A stretch of DNA of 64,000 nucleotides from CADEED01 sp963839685 (GTDB taxonomy: Bacteria; Pseudomonadota; Gammaproteobacteria; Steroidobacterales; Steroidobacteraceae), in contig CAWIVS010000002.1 of assembly GCA_963839685.1 (NCBI GenBank), positions 62,001 through 126,000 on the forward strand, in the 5' to 3' direction. Positions 36,240-47,904 of the stretch are shown piece by piece (the first letter of the stretch is position 1; the number at the start of each line of letters is the position of its first letter). The position numbers and the translations under genes were made by a program. Below the pieces are notes generated by a model, which ran no database searches, was not told where the DNA came from, and was given only the letters and a program-made list of their open reading frames with translations.

Positions 36240-38705
36240 ATGCAGAACCGGATCCTATCGCGGGCCATCTCGCTGGCCTTGATGATGTCGGGCGGCGGAA
36301 TGTTGCACGCGCAGCAGGCGGAACAGGCCGAAGACACGAATCAGCTCGAAGAAGTCATCGTGACCGCGCAGTTCCGCAGCGAGAACCTGCAGGAAACGCC
36401 GCTGGCCATCACCGCCATCACCGGCGACATGCTCGAGGCGCGCAGCCAGACCAGCATCTACGAAGTCTCGCGGCAGGCGCCCAGTGTATTTCTCGCGCCC
36501 CAGGCGCAGGCCAACGGCTCCGGTCTCATTGCCTACATTCGCGGCGTCGGCCAGACCGACTTCAACTTCGCGTTGGAACCGGGCGTGGGCCTGTACGTCG
36601 ATGACGTGTACCTTCCCACGCTGACGGGCTCGCTGCTCGATCTGCTGGATCTCGAACGCGTCGAAATCCTGCGCGGTCCACAAGGCACGCTGTCCGGACG
36701 CAACTCCATCGGCGGCGCCATCAAGCTGTTCTCGCGCAAGGCCGAGGGACATGGCGGCAACCTGTCGCTCACCTACGGTTCCTTCGACCGGGTCGACGTG
36801 CGCGCCTCGGGCGATTTCACGCTGGCCGAAGACAAGCTCTTCATGCGCGTCTCCGGTGTCAGCAAGAACCGCGATGGCTATGTCGAACGCATGGACTACG
36901 GGTGCATGAATCCGGGTTCCGGCGTACCGACAATCAGACTTTCGCAGGGCTGCAAGCTCGGCACGCTGGGTGGAATCTCCTACGCCGCCGGCCGCATGAA
37001 CCTGCGCTGGCTGCCGTCGGACAGCCTCGAGGTCAATTTCAACGCCGATGTCACCAACGACAGCTCAGAGGCGGGCGCTGATGTATTGCGTCGCGCGGTG
37101 CAGTTGCAGAATCCCGCCGCTCCGCCGCCACCCAATACGCGTTACATCTGGGTGGATGACGGCAATCCGAACACGATTCCGACGGTCCCCCTGGACTGCC
37201 GCTTCGTTCCATATGGCAAGAACAGCTGCGATCCGAACAGCGGCGACCCCTATCGCAGTTACTCGACGTTCGTCGACTCGACCGCGCCCACCGGCCAGCG
37301 GCCCTTCAAGCCGGTGGTGGTGCCCGTGGTGCAACAGCTCGACCAGTACGGCATGTCGGCCAATATCGACTGGACCATCAACGACAGCTTCTCGCTGAAA
37401 TCCATTTCTGCCTGGCGCAAGTACGATTCGAGCTGGGCGCAGGATGTGGACAATTCGCCCGCGGCCAGCCAGCAGCTGCTGCAGTCGCTGCGCCACTGGG
37501 CCTGGAGCCAGGAACTGCGCCTCAACGGTTCCTTCGGCGAGGCGTTCGACTTCACGGCCGGCGCGTACTACTTCAAGCAGGACGGCACGCTGGAGGCGCG
37601 CGTCGATCTGAATTACGCCGGCATCGACTTCATACACGGGCCGGATCCGACGCCCTCGGATTCGAAGGCCCTGTTCCTTCATGGCGTATTCCACTTCACG
37701 GACGCCCTGAGCCTGTCGGCGGGTGCGCGTTACACCGAAGACGAGAAGTCATACACCTACCATCGTCACAACCCGGACGGGACTGTCCCGGCGCCCTGCA
37801 CGGGTTTCCCTTCGCACCCACCCAGCCGCCGAACTGCGTGTTCTGGGACCCGGTCGCCGGGCGCTCGCTCGATGGCTACACCCCGCCACCGTTCACCAGC
37901 GAGCAGTTCGACTGGCGCGTGGCGCTCGACTACCAGTTCACCGATGACGTCATGGCCTACGTAAACGTGTCGACGGGATACAAGGGTGGTGGCATCAACC
38001 CGCGTCCGTTCTATCTCAGTCAGGTACTCGGCTTCGAGCCCGAGACGCTGACGACCTACGAAATCGGCTTCAAGTCCGACTTCGCCGACAATCGTGTACG
38101 CGTCAACCTGGCCGCGTTCTTCAACAAGTACGAGGACATCATCCTGCGTCTCAACGTCTGCCCGACGGACATCGTGGCGCAGCGCACGCCGTGCCAGCTG
38201 CCCGCGAACGTCGGTTCGGCGGACGTGAAGGGCGTCGAGCTCGAGACCAACATGCTGCTGGGTGCGGGCTTCTCCGTCGACCTCGCGGCAAGCTGGATGG
38301 ACTTCGAGTACACGGAGACGGATTTCGTAAGAACGGGGATTCCTGACACGTTCGTCACGCCGTACACGCCGGAGGTCAAGGGCTCTCTCGGCCTGCAGTG
38401 GGAGACGCCATTCGCGGGAGACCACACCTTCGTCGCCCGGGTGGACCTATTCGTACCTGGACCAGGTGTACGGGGACGCATTCAACAACCCGTACAACCA
38501 CATCCCCAGCGCCGCGCTGGGCAACCTGCGCCTGACGTGGCGCGGTCCGGAGGACAAGTGGGAGGCGTCGGCGGAAGTCCAGAACGTGACCGACGAGCTC
38601 TTCTACCTGGCGACGAACGACTACTCGGCGTCGGCGGGCACCTCGAGCTTCTCTCCCGGTCTGCCGCGCACCTGGGCGCTGACGGTGAAACGCACCTTCG
38701 AATGA
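36240..38705 (+). CDS. TonB-dependent outer-membrane receptor 3, frame broken near 37815 and 38450
   Basis: About 820 residues when reconstructed. Signal peptide ending near GMLHAQ, TonB box region (LEEVIVTAQFRSENLQETPL), plug (AYIRGVGQTDFNFALEPGVG, ILRGPQGTLSGRNSIGGAI) and barrel, closing with RTWALTVKRTFE. The frame changes near 37815 (before FWDPVAGRSLDGYTPPPF) and again near 38450 (before YGDAFNNPYNHIPSAALG). All three parts match one receptor of the same family as receptors 1 and 2. The upstream PQQ dehydrogenase may act on the same compound. Confidence 0.9.
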
Positions 38706-38774
38706 TTCGAGAGTCGCAGGGTTGATAGGCGGGGGCGACGGCAACGTCGCCCCTTTCCAGGCGCAAGCGCCACG

Positions 38775-38802
38775 ACGGAAAACGCCGCCGAAGCGGCGGC
38801 GT
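38775..38802 (-). terminator. hairpin resembling a minus-strand terminator
   Basis: ACGCCGCC (38782-38789) pairs with GGCGGCGT (38795-38802) around a five-base loop. Read on the minus strand it is stem, GCTTC loop, stem, TTTTCCGT, nearly the same loop and tail as the terminator at 25239. No minus-strand gene ends here, so it may simply be bidirectional after TonB receptor 3. Confidence 0.45.
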
Positions 38803-38885
38803 CCAATGAAATCTTCCGCACGAAGTTAACCCCGCGAGGTACCTGCCGGCGTTTGAACGCGAGCCAGCTTTAAAGGGAGGCTCGC

Positions 38886-39639
38886 ATGTCTAAATACTCG
38901 TGTGTGCTGCTGTCGCTGATGTTGGGCGGCTGCGCGTACTTACATGACGCCCGGCGCCGGTGTCTCGATACCTGAAATCACCACGCCGGCAGTGGCCGAT
39001 GCCATGTCGCGCAAACCGGCCGCCACTTTTCCGGCACGACTCGTCATCGTGCGGGTGCAGGGAGCGGGTTATCAGTCGTATACCAGTCGCGGCTACGGAC
39101 GCGGCGACTACAGCGTGATCACCACGCGCGACATCGAAACCGAAGCGGATTTCTCGCGCCTCGCCGCCATGCCCGACGTCGCCGACGTGGGCGGTGTGAA
39201 TCGGCTGTTGATGCCCGCGGTTCTCAACTCCACCGACGATCTGCGGCAGGCGGCCGCGGCGCTGCAGGCGGACATCGTGCTGATGTACACCATCGATACC
39301 GCGTTTCGTACCGAGACGCAGCAGATCGGGCCCATGCAACTCATCTCGCTGGGCTTCTTCCCCAACAAGAAAGCGAAGGTCGCAAGCACCTGTGCGCTGG
39401 CCTTCATCGACACTCGAACCGGATTCATCTACGGCGTCGCCGAGTCGACCGCCAACGAGGAGCAGCGTTCCGACCTGTGGAACAAGGAAGAGGCGATCGA
39501 GAAGGCGCGCGCCAAGGCGGAACGGGCCGCTTTTACCGCCGCGCTCGGTGAGGCGGAAAAGTTGTGGGCCTCGATCACCGCGCGCTACGGCGGTAAACCC
39601 GTGGGTGGCGCGTCCAACACGATCCCCGCGGCACCGTGA
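38886..39639 (+). CDS. outer-membrane-type lipoprotein, one-base break near 38942
   Basis: About 250 residues when reconstructed. ATG 38886 has AAAGGGAGG upstream and encodes MSKYSCVLLSLMLGGCAY, a type II signal with lipobox LGGC. An extra T in TACTTACATG near 38942 shifts the frame; with it removed the protein continues YMTPGAGVSIPEITTPAVAD to the stop. The mature part has a mixed alpha/beta composition with an ending rich in Lys, Glu and Ala helices. I do not recognise a named family; the layout resembles envelope lipoproteins of unknown function. Confidence 0.75.
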
Positions 39640-39665
39640 CGCCCACAGTATTCGCAGGTTAGTTA

Positions 39666-39721
39666 GGCGCCCGCGGTCCGGCCCGCGGCCGTCGACACAT
39701 ATATATGTGTGGCCGGGCGCC
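39666..39721. repeat. nested inverted repeats with an AT palindrome
   Basis: GGCGCCCG (39666-39673) and CGGGCGCC (39714-39721) flank ACACATATATATGTGT (39695-39710), a perfect 16-base palindrome. The AT core is striking in this GC-rich DNA. It lies in the 170-base gap between the lipoprotein and the DUF4870 gene and could be a terminator-like cruciform or a protein binding site. Confidence 0.55.
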
Positions 39722-39809
39722 TGGGGGACGGCATTTTTCCGCGTCCGACCTCTGGACCTGCAAGTGCCTTGCGGCCAATATCGGCGCTGATTCCTCAGGG
39801 AGGGACATC

Positions 39810-40144
39810 ATGACGACCGATAACACGCCGCAGGCGGAATCGAACAAGAACATCACCCAGGTCATCTACGGTCTTTATGCCGCATCGTTGATCGTCGGGG
39901 TCACATACCTCATTGCAATCATTCTCAACTACGTGAAGCGCGACGATGTGAAAGGCACGTATCTCGAGAGTCACTTCGAGTGGCAGATCAAGACTTTCTG
40001 GTACAGCCTGCTGGGTGGGTCATCGGGGTCTTGACCACCGTGATCGTGATCGGCTTCGTGATCCTGGGAGTCACGCTGATCTGGTTCATCTACCGCATTG
40101 CAAAGGGTTGGCTGCGCCTCAACGAAGGCCAGCCGATCTCATAG
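39810..40144 (+). CDS. DUF4870-like small membrane protein, frame broken near 40018
   Basis: About 111 residues when reconstructed. MTTDNTPQAESNKNITQVIY is followed by a membrane segment (GLYAASLIVGVTYLIAIILN), the polar YVKRDDVKGTYLESHFEWQI loop and, after a one-base break in GGTGGGTC, two further membrane stretches (IGVLTTVIVIGFVILGVTLI, WFIYRIAKGW). This is the pattern of the DUF4870/TIGR-type YidH-like proteins, whose role is unknown. AGGGAGGGAC is the ribosome binding site. Confidence 0.78.
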
Positions 40145-40148
40145 CGGT

Positions 40149-41619
40149 TCAGCGACGCTGCTCGGCCGGTACCCACCAGCCATGAACCTGCTGAAAGATC
40201 TTGAAGGGCAGGCGCACCGTGGCCAGTGGCCCTTCGGCCGAGCCGCTGCGCGTCGACAATCACCAGGTCGCTGCGACGCTCGACTTCACGGTCGACGACG
40301 CCGATCAGATAACCATCGCCTTCGGGTGCGCGCGCGGAGCGCGGCACGAAGCAGCATTCCTGCACGCCCGAATCGCCGCCGACGATGAAGGATTGCGTGC
40401 GCCGCTGCGCGTGATCGAAGCGTGTCCAGGCGTTGTAAGGCCTGAACGGCGAGCCCGCCAGGCGCGGGTCGAGTGGCTGTGACGCATCGAGGCAGCGCAT
40501 GAATGCCACCGAATACGGGACGGTGTGATAGCGGTCGTCCTGCCGCGAGAGCACGCCGTTGTCGGGATAGAGCACTTCCATCTCGTAGCCGGGCCGCGAA
40601 GCCTGGGCGAGGTCCACCGACAACCGCGTGATGTGCCCCTGTGCCGCCACCGGATCGTAGGGACTGCCGTCCTTTTGGGGAATGAACGGAAACTGGTTCT
40701 TCGAGCGCCATGTCCATGTCGACGTACACGCGCTCGCCGTCGGTGAAACATCCCGTGGTGTGCGTGGCGCAGCGTTCCGGACCCTTGAACCAGCGCAGGT
40801 CCTTGCCGTCGCCGCCGCGCCGCATGACGCCCAACCACGTGGGCAGGCTCGAGTCCCATGAAAAGTGAATGCGGCCCTGCTTCATGCCCTCGATGTCGGT
40901 GATCATGGGCGTGACGAGGAAGGCGACATGTTTCTGCGTGACGGCAAAGTCGTGGATCATTCCGGCGTACGGCACCTTGATCCAGGTTTCGTCGGTGAGT
41001 CGGCCGTCGCGCGAGATCGTGAGCACCGCCACGTCGGTGCTGCCCTCGCCACTGGCCTCGTAACCGAAGGCGAGCAACTCGCCGGTTTCGGAATCGATCT
41101 TCGGATGCGCGGTGAAGGTGAGGCTCTTCAGCTTGCCGCCGAAGGTGTAGTAATCATCGAGCGTCTCGAGCGTGTCCGGGTCGAGCACCACCGGCGGACT
41201 GTCTTCCTTCAGCGCCAGCAATTTGCCGTGGTGAAAAATCGGCGTGGTGTTGGCGGTGCCGCGGCTCAGTCCCTTGACGCGCGGATCGTCACCGCGCGGA
41301 TTGCGATAGGTGCCGAACAGTGACTCGCGCGCCTCGCGTCTGGGCCTTGTAGCGCTGCGTGCGCACGAAGCGGCTCTTGTAGTCGACGTGCCCGTTGGCG
41401 AAACGGAACATGCCGATGTGGCCTTCGCCATCGAGCGGGATGTTGGGCAGGCGCGGCGGATACTGAAAGTCCGGTCCCACGCGGTAGAACGTGCCGCTGA
41501 GATCGGCGGGCAGGGTGCCTTCGACCTCGCAGTCGATGAGATCGATCTCGGCGCGCACCGGCGCGAAGGGTCCGTTCGGACAACGGGCCGACGAAACGGG
41601 GCGGCGTGCCGGCAGCCAT
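40149..41619 (-). CDS. carotenoid oxygenase family protein (possible lignostilbene dioxygenase), at least four frame breaks
   Basis: About 490 residues when reconstructed. Fe(II) beta-propeller dioxygenase that cleaves a C=C bond. Pieces in order are MAAGTPPRFVGP, EGTLPADLSGTFYRVGPDFQ with DGEGHIGMFRFANGHVDYKS, then IFHHGKLLALKEDSPPVVLD, LTFTAHPKID, GMIHDFAVTQKHVAFLVTP, RRGGDGKDLRWF, and the C-terminal GGDSGVQECCFVPRS and QQVHGWWVP. His residues in AHP, IHD and VHGWW are the expected iron ligands. Frame changes near 41575, 41340, 40700 and 40247. Beside aromatic genes, cleavage of stilbenes is more likely than of carotenoids, but that is inference. Confidence 0.82.
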
Positions 41620-41626
41620 GTGTCTC

Positions 41627-42992
41627 TCAGGCCTGCACGGCCTGCGCTCGTGCGTATGCCTCGCCATACGCACGCAAGCCCTTCCAGAAGACGAACACCG
41701 CGAGCGGGCCGAGTACGGCGTGCACCAGCGCCAGCGAATAGCGCAGCATGTTGGGATCACCGAAGACGTACTGCGTAACGGTGCTCACCAGGTTCGGGCC
41801 CAGCGCGCTGCCGATGGTGAACATGAACAGGAAAGTGGCCGTGATCTTGGCGCGCATCTTGTTGGGCACGATGGCCTGGAAGGCGGCATTTTGCGGTCCC
41901 GTCCCGATGCCGATGATGCAGGTGTTGAGAGTCGCAAGCGCCAGTGCCACCCACGGATTTGGCACCAGTGAAAACGTCAACGCAAAGGGAATGTGCGCGA
42001 GAGATGCCCAAAGAACCACGCGCTGATTGGCATCCATGATGCCGCGCTTGGCGAGACGCTCCTGCCAGCCACCCGCCAAACAGCAGACCGGCGGGCGCGA
42101 GTATCAGCAGCGCCCAACCCTGGTAGACGCCGAAATCTCCAGGTCCCCAGCCATGTGTGCGCTGGTAGAAAGGGGCCATCCAGAACGAGTTGCCGACCAA
42201 CGCCACGCAATTGATGCCGAGGCCGATGTACATCGGCCCGAAGGCGCGCCGGTTATCCCAGAGATATCGAAAGACTTCCTTGTAGGAGACACCATCCGAA
42301 TGCGCCTGATTCGTCGTGGCGACACGGCCGCGACGCTTCGCCTCGTGCACCGTGAACAGGATCAGCACGCCGAGCAGCAGGTCGGGGACCGCCATGATCA
42401 GGAATACCACTTGCCAGGATCGCATCGCTCCGAAAACCGGCAGCGTGTACTCCGGTGTCGCGAGTGAACGCAGCAGATAGCCGCCTACCAGGTACGAAAG
42501 GCCAACCGCGACCATGAAACCGATGTTCATGGTGGCCATGGCCTGCGGCAGCTTGGGCGGGGGAAACAGATCCGCCAGCAGCGAGAACGTGGCCGGGCCA
42601 TTGCCCGCGCCGCCGACGCCGCCGATGAAGCGCACGACAAGCAGCGCACCGGCCGTCGCGACAACCGCGCTGCCGATATTGCAGCAGCCGAGAATGAGCA
42701 GTCCGATCCCGATAATCAGCGTGCGACTGTATTTGTCCGCCAGCGGACTGATCACCAGGCTGGCGAAGGCCAGCGTGAACTGGCCAGCCAGGCCGAATAT
42801 GAACGCCACCTGCTGGTCGGTGAACTGCATGTCGTGCTTGATCGGCTCAAGCATGAGCGCGACCAGGAAGCCGTTGCCAAACAGCGTGAAGACGGTGAGC
42901 CCGAAGATCGCCACCGCGTACCAGGCGTTCGCCGGGCTGGGCCACGGCTCTGATCCGACACCGGCGGCAAGCTCATTCGACGCTCCCGGCAT
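41627..42992 (-). CDS. MFS transporter, frame broken near 42065
   Basis: About 455 residues when reconstructed, 12 membrane segments. Conserved MFS blocks include FGNGFLVALMLEPIKHDMQF, the motif SPLADKYSRTLIIGIGLLIL and GGVGGAGNGPATFSLLADLF. The C-terminal third (DANQRVVLWASLAHIPFALT to QAVQA) lies one frame away; one base near 42065 joins them. Its stop is seven bases before the carotenoid-oxygenase start, so the two form an operon, suggesting that it imports the oxygenase substrate. Similar in type to the MFS gene at 60781. Confidence 0.86.
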
Positions 42993-43220
42993 GGGACGTA
43001 ACGCGCTTCAGCCATGAATTCCAACCCCTGAACCGCATCGTTAACGAGCATCCCGCGCATCCATGACGCTGCGCTCTCAGCAGAGTTTTCTTTCGCCGCC
43101 GATTGCGCTCCAGCGCCGATAGCACACATCCGAACAGTCAATTTCTGCCTGAGCGCTGCGACCGCTAACTTGCACGCCGTCCGCAACCAGAACCGCCTAC
43201 GCGGCTGAAAGAGGAACACG

Positions 43221-44148
43221 GTGAATGCAGTGATCGACGCGCCGGAAGCGGTGAGCCTCCGCCGACAGCTGAGCGACTTCGTCGCGGCCGGTTCCACAGA
43301 AGTCACGCCACATGACGAGAAGGTGCTCGACGAACTCGCGCGCGTGCTGCCCGCGGGCTATCGGCGTGTACGTGGCGCACACGCCCAAGGCGACTCCCGA
43401 CGACATAGTCCGCGTCGCGCTGCGCATCCAGGCATTGGGCCTCACGGCCTCGCCGCATATCGTCGCGCGGCGCGTCGTCGATCCGCAGCGACTGCGCGAT
43501 CGACTGCACGCCCTGGTCGCGGGTGGTGTAGAGCAGGCGCTGCTGGTCGCGGGCGATCTGGCGACGCCGAGCGGACCCTTCACAAGTACCCTCGATCTGC
43601 TCGACAGCGGTGTGCTCCGCGACGTCGGGATCAAGCGCTTGGGCGTTGCCGGCCACCCCGAGGGTCACCCTGTCGTCAGCGATGAGATTCTCTGGCAGGC
43701 GCTCGAGCGCAAACAGGCCTACGGGCGCGCGTCCGGGCTCAAGATGCACATCGCCACCCAGTTCGGCTTCGACGCTCGTTCCCTGGCCAACTTCGAGGCG
43801 GGGCTGGCCAAGCACCAGATTTCCCTGCCCATCCATGCCGGCGTGGCCGGGCCGACCCCCTTTACCAAGCTGCTGAAGTACGCGGCGATTTGCGGAGTAG
43901 GGGCATCCCTCCGGGCGGTCACCGGAAACCCCTTATCTCTCGGGCGCTTACCGCACCTTGTGACGCGTTCTGACGAAATGCTTTTGGGGGTCTACGGGGC
44001 CAAGCAGGCCAACCCCGATTCGCGTATCTTTGCGCCCCATTTCTTTGCGTTCGGCGGCGTTCTGGAGACAGCGCGCTGGCTCCGGGCGATCATCGATGGC
44101 TCCTTTGAGCTGGAAAAGGCTGGAAGGGGGTTTTCCATAACTACTTGA
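43221..44148 (+). CDS. methylenetetrahydrofolate reductase family protein 1, one-base break near 43363
   Basis: About 309 residues when reconstructed. FAD TIM-barrel of the MTHFR family: VYVAHTPKATPDDIVRVALR, TASPHIVARRV, ALLVAGDLATPSGPFTSTLD, GVAGHPEGHPVV, KMHIATQFGFDARSLANFE and PIHAGVAGPTPFTKLLKYA. The N-terminal 48 residues are in another frame; removing one T from GGGCTATCGG near 43363 connects them. GTG start with GAGGA upstream. The canonical Asp-Thr substrate motif differs from MetF (it reads KATP), so it may belong to the branch that handles one-carbon units from demethylation instead of methionine synthesis. Eight bases upstream of the adenosine kinase. Confidence 0.85.
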
Positions 44149-44156
44149 GACGGGGC

Positions 44157-45120
44157 ATGACGGGCAAGGACGAGAAGAGCGCACTCATCTGCGGATCGGT
44201 TGCTTACGACACCATCATGGTGTTTCCAGATCGATTCCGGCACCACATCCTCCCCGACAAGCTTCACATGCTGAACGTCGCTTTCCTCGTGCCGCAGATG
44301 CGGCGCGAGTTCGGCGGCTGTGCCGGCAACATCGCGTACAACCTGAAGCTGCTGGGCGAAAACGGCTATCCCATGGGCGGGATTGGTTCCGATTTCCAGC
44401 CCTACCGCGAGTGGATGTCCAAATGTGGGCTCTCGACCAGGTACCTGGTGGAGATCAAGGAAGAGCATTGCGCCCAGGCCTTCATCACCACCGACCTCGA
44501 CGACAACCAGATCACCGCTTTCCACCCAGGTGCCATGAACCATTCGCAGCGCATCAAGGTGCCTGCGCATGACGGTATAACCATTGGTGTTATCGCCCCG
44601 GACAGTCGCGAAGGCATGCTTCAGCACGCCGAACAGTTCAAGGCCGCCAACATCCCGTTTATTTTCGATCCCGGGCAGGCCATGCCACTGTTCGCGGGCG
44701 AGGACTTCCGGCGCTTTATCACCATGGCGGACTGGGTGGCGGTCAACGACTACGAGTGGGCCCTGTTGCAGGAACGCACCGGCTGGACGGCCGCGGACGT
44801 CTCACAGCACGTCAAGGCGCTGGTGATCACGCGCGGCGCCGAGGGGTCGGTGATTCATGCCGATGGTCGCGTGTATCACATCCCCTGCGCGCCGGCGGCC
44901 GACGTGCTCGATCCGACGGGCTGCGGCGACGCCTACCGCGCCGGGCCTGATTCACGGCATTCTCCGCGGGCTCGACTGGGAAACCACGGGACGCATCGCG
45001 TCGCTGATGGGCGCGATCAAGATCGCAGTGCGAGGAACGCAGAACCACAGATTTACGAAGGCGGAGTTCGCGGAGCGGTATCGCGCCGCCTTTGGCGAGC
45101 CACTTCGCGCCGCGAGCTGA
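44157..45120 (+). CDS. adenosine kinase (PfkB family), one-base break near 44946
   Basis: About 320 residues when reconstructed. PfkB ribokinase fold with ICGSVAYDTIMVFPDRF, the GGCAGNIAYNLKLLG substrate motif, VITRGAEGSVIHADG and the anion hole/catalytic base DPTGCGDAYRAG. At GCGCCGGGCC near 44946 one G appears extra; corrected it reads AGLIHGILRGLDWETTGRIA to the end. Sugar-kinase relatives exist, but position before metK and ahcY points to phosphorylation of the adenosine released by SAH hydrolysis. Start ATG 44157. Confidence 0.85.
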
Positions 45121-45163
45121 AGCGCTGCGCCGCCAGTTAGCAATTTCAGGTACGAGGAAAATC

Positions 45164-46342
<1,179 letters not shown>

Positions 46343-46358
46343 CTTTCCAAAGTTGGTT

Positions 46359-46430
46359 CTTCGAGGAGCGCTGCAGCGTCAATGGACGCGAGGCTCGGAG
46401 GACCGGCGATCGATTCCAACGGCGCTCTCT
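46359..46430 (+). promoter_or_regulatory. S-adenosylhomocysteine riboswitch
   Basis: Matches the SAH riboswitch consensus: CGAGGAGCGCTGCAGC (46362-46377), GAGGCTCGGA (46390-46399) and AACGGCGCTC (46418-46427) in order and spacing. GAGCGC pairs with GCGCTC to close the outer helix. It lies between metK and ahcY and ends about 25 bases before the ahcY start, where this class switches ahcY expression on when SAH accumulates. Independent of that, no other gene in the 111-base gap is possible. Confidence 0.9.
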
Positions 46431-46453
46431 AACGGAACAATAGAGAGGTACTT

Positions 46454-47876
46454 ATGAATGCTGTTGTGAAGCCCATTCCGGGCAGTGACTACATCGTGGC
46501 CGACATGGCGCGGGATGCCGCGTGGGGTCGCAAGGAAATCCTGATCGCCGAGACCGAGATGCCGGGTCTCATGGCGATTCGCGAAGAATTCGCGAAGACC
46601 CAGCCCCTCAAGGGCGCCCGCATCAGCGGCTCGTTGCACATGACCATCCAGACCGCGGTGCTCATCGAGACGCTGCAGGCGCTCGGTGCGCAGGTGCGCT
46701 GGGCCTCCTGCAACATCTTCTCGACGCAGGACCATGCCGCCGCCGCCATCGCGGAGCGCGGCACGCCGGTGTTCGCCTGGAAGGGCGAGTCGCTGGTCGA
46801 CTACTGGGACTACACCCATCGCATCTTCGACTGGCCGGACGGTAGCTACTCGAACATGATCCTGGACGATGGTGGCGATGCCACGCTGCTGCTGCACCTC
46901 GGCACCAAGGCCGAGAAGGATCTGAGCATCCTCGCCAAGCCGGGCAGCGAAGAAGAGATCGCGCTGTTCGATTCCATCAAGGCCACGCTGAAGCGCGATC
47001 CGAAGTGGTATTCGACACGCATCAAGCACATCAAGGGTGTCACCGAAGAGACCACCACCGGCGTGCATCGCCTCTATGACATGCACAAGCGCGGCGAGCT
47101 CGCGTTCCCGGCCATCAACGTCAACGACTCGGTGACCAAGTCCAAGTTCGACAATCTCTATGGCTGCCGCGAGTCGCTGGTGGATGCCATCAAGCGCGCC
47201 ACCGACGTGATGGTGGCGGGCAAGGTCGCCGTGGTCGCCGGTTACGGCGACGTGGGCAAGGGTTCGGCGCAGGCGCTGCGGGCGCTGTCGGCGCAGGTGT
47301 GGGTGACCGAGATCGATCCGATCTGCGCGCTGCAGGCGGCAATGGAAGGCTACCGCGTGGTGACCATGGATTACGCGGCCGACAAGGCCGACATCTTCGT
47401 CAGCGCCACGGGCAACTTCCACGTGATCACGCACGATCACATGAAGAAGATGAAGAACAACGCCATCGTCTGCAACATCGGGCACTTCGACAACGAGATC
47501 GATTGCGCCTCGCTCAAGCAGTACAAGTGGGAGAACATCAAGCCGCAGGTGGATCACGTGATCTTCCCCGATGGTCAAGCGAATCATCCTGCTGGCGGAA
47601 GGGCGCCTGGTGAACCTGGGCTGTGGCACGGGTCATCCGAGCTACGTGATGAGCTCGAGCTTCGCGAACCAGACCATCGCGCAGATCGAGCTGTTCACGC
47701 AGGCGGCGAAGTACCCGCTGGGCGTGTATGTATTGCCCAAGCATCTCGACGAGAAAGTGGCGCGCTTGCAGCTCAAGAAGCTCAACGCCGAGCTCACCGA
47801 ACTCAGCGACACGCAGGCGAAGTACATCGGTGTGTCGAAGTCTGGTCCATACAAGACTGATCACTATCGCTATTGA
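46454..47876 (+). CDS. ahcY: S-adenosylhomocysteine hydrolase, one-base break near 47573
   Basis: About 474 residues when reconstructed. NAD-dependent enzyme hydrolysing SAH to adenosine and homocysteine. Shows SGSLHMTIQTAVLIETL, SCNIFSTQDHAAAAI, the NAD loop VAGYGDVGKGSAQALRA and the C-terminal KSGPYKTDHYRY that is invariant in the family. At GATGGTCAAGCG near 47573 an extra T shifts the frame; corrected it reads DGKRIILLAEGRLVNLGC. Disruption of an essential-type gene by one base is best explained as sequencing error. Ribosome binding site GAGAGG. Confidence 0.96.
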
Positions 47877-47904
47877 TGACCGCGGTAAGAAACGAAGGGA
47901 CACT

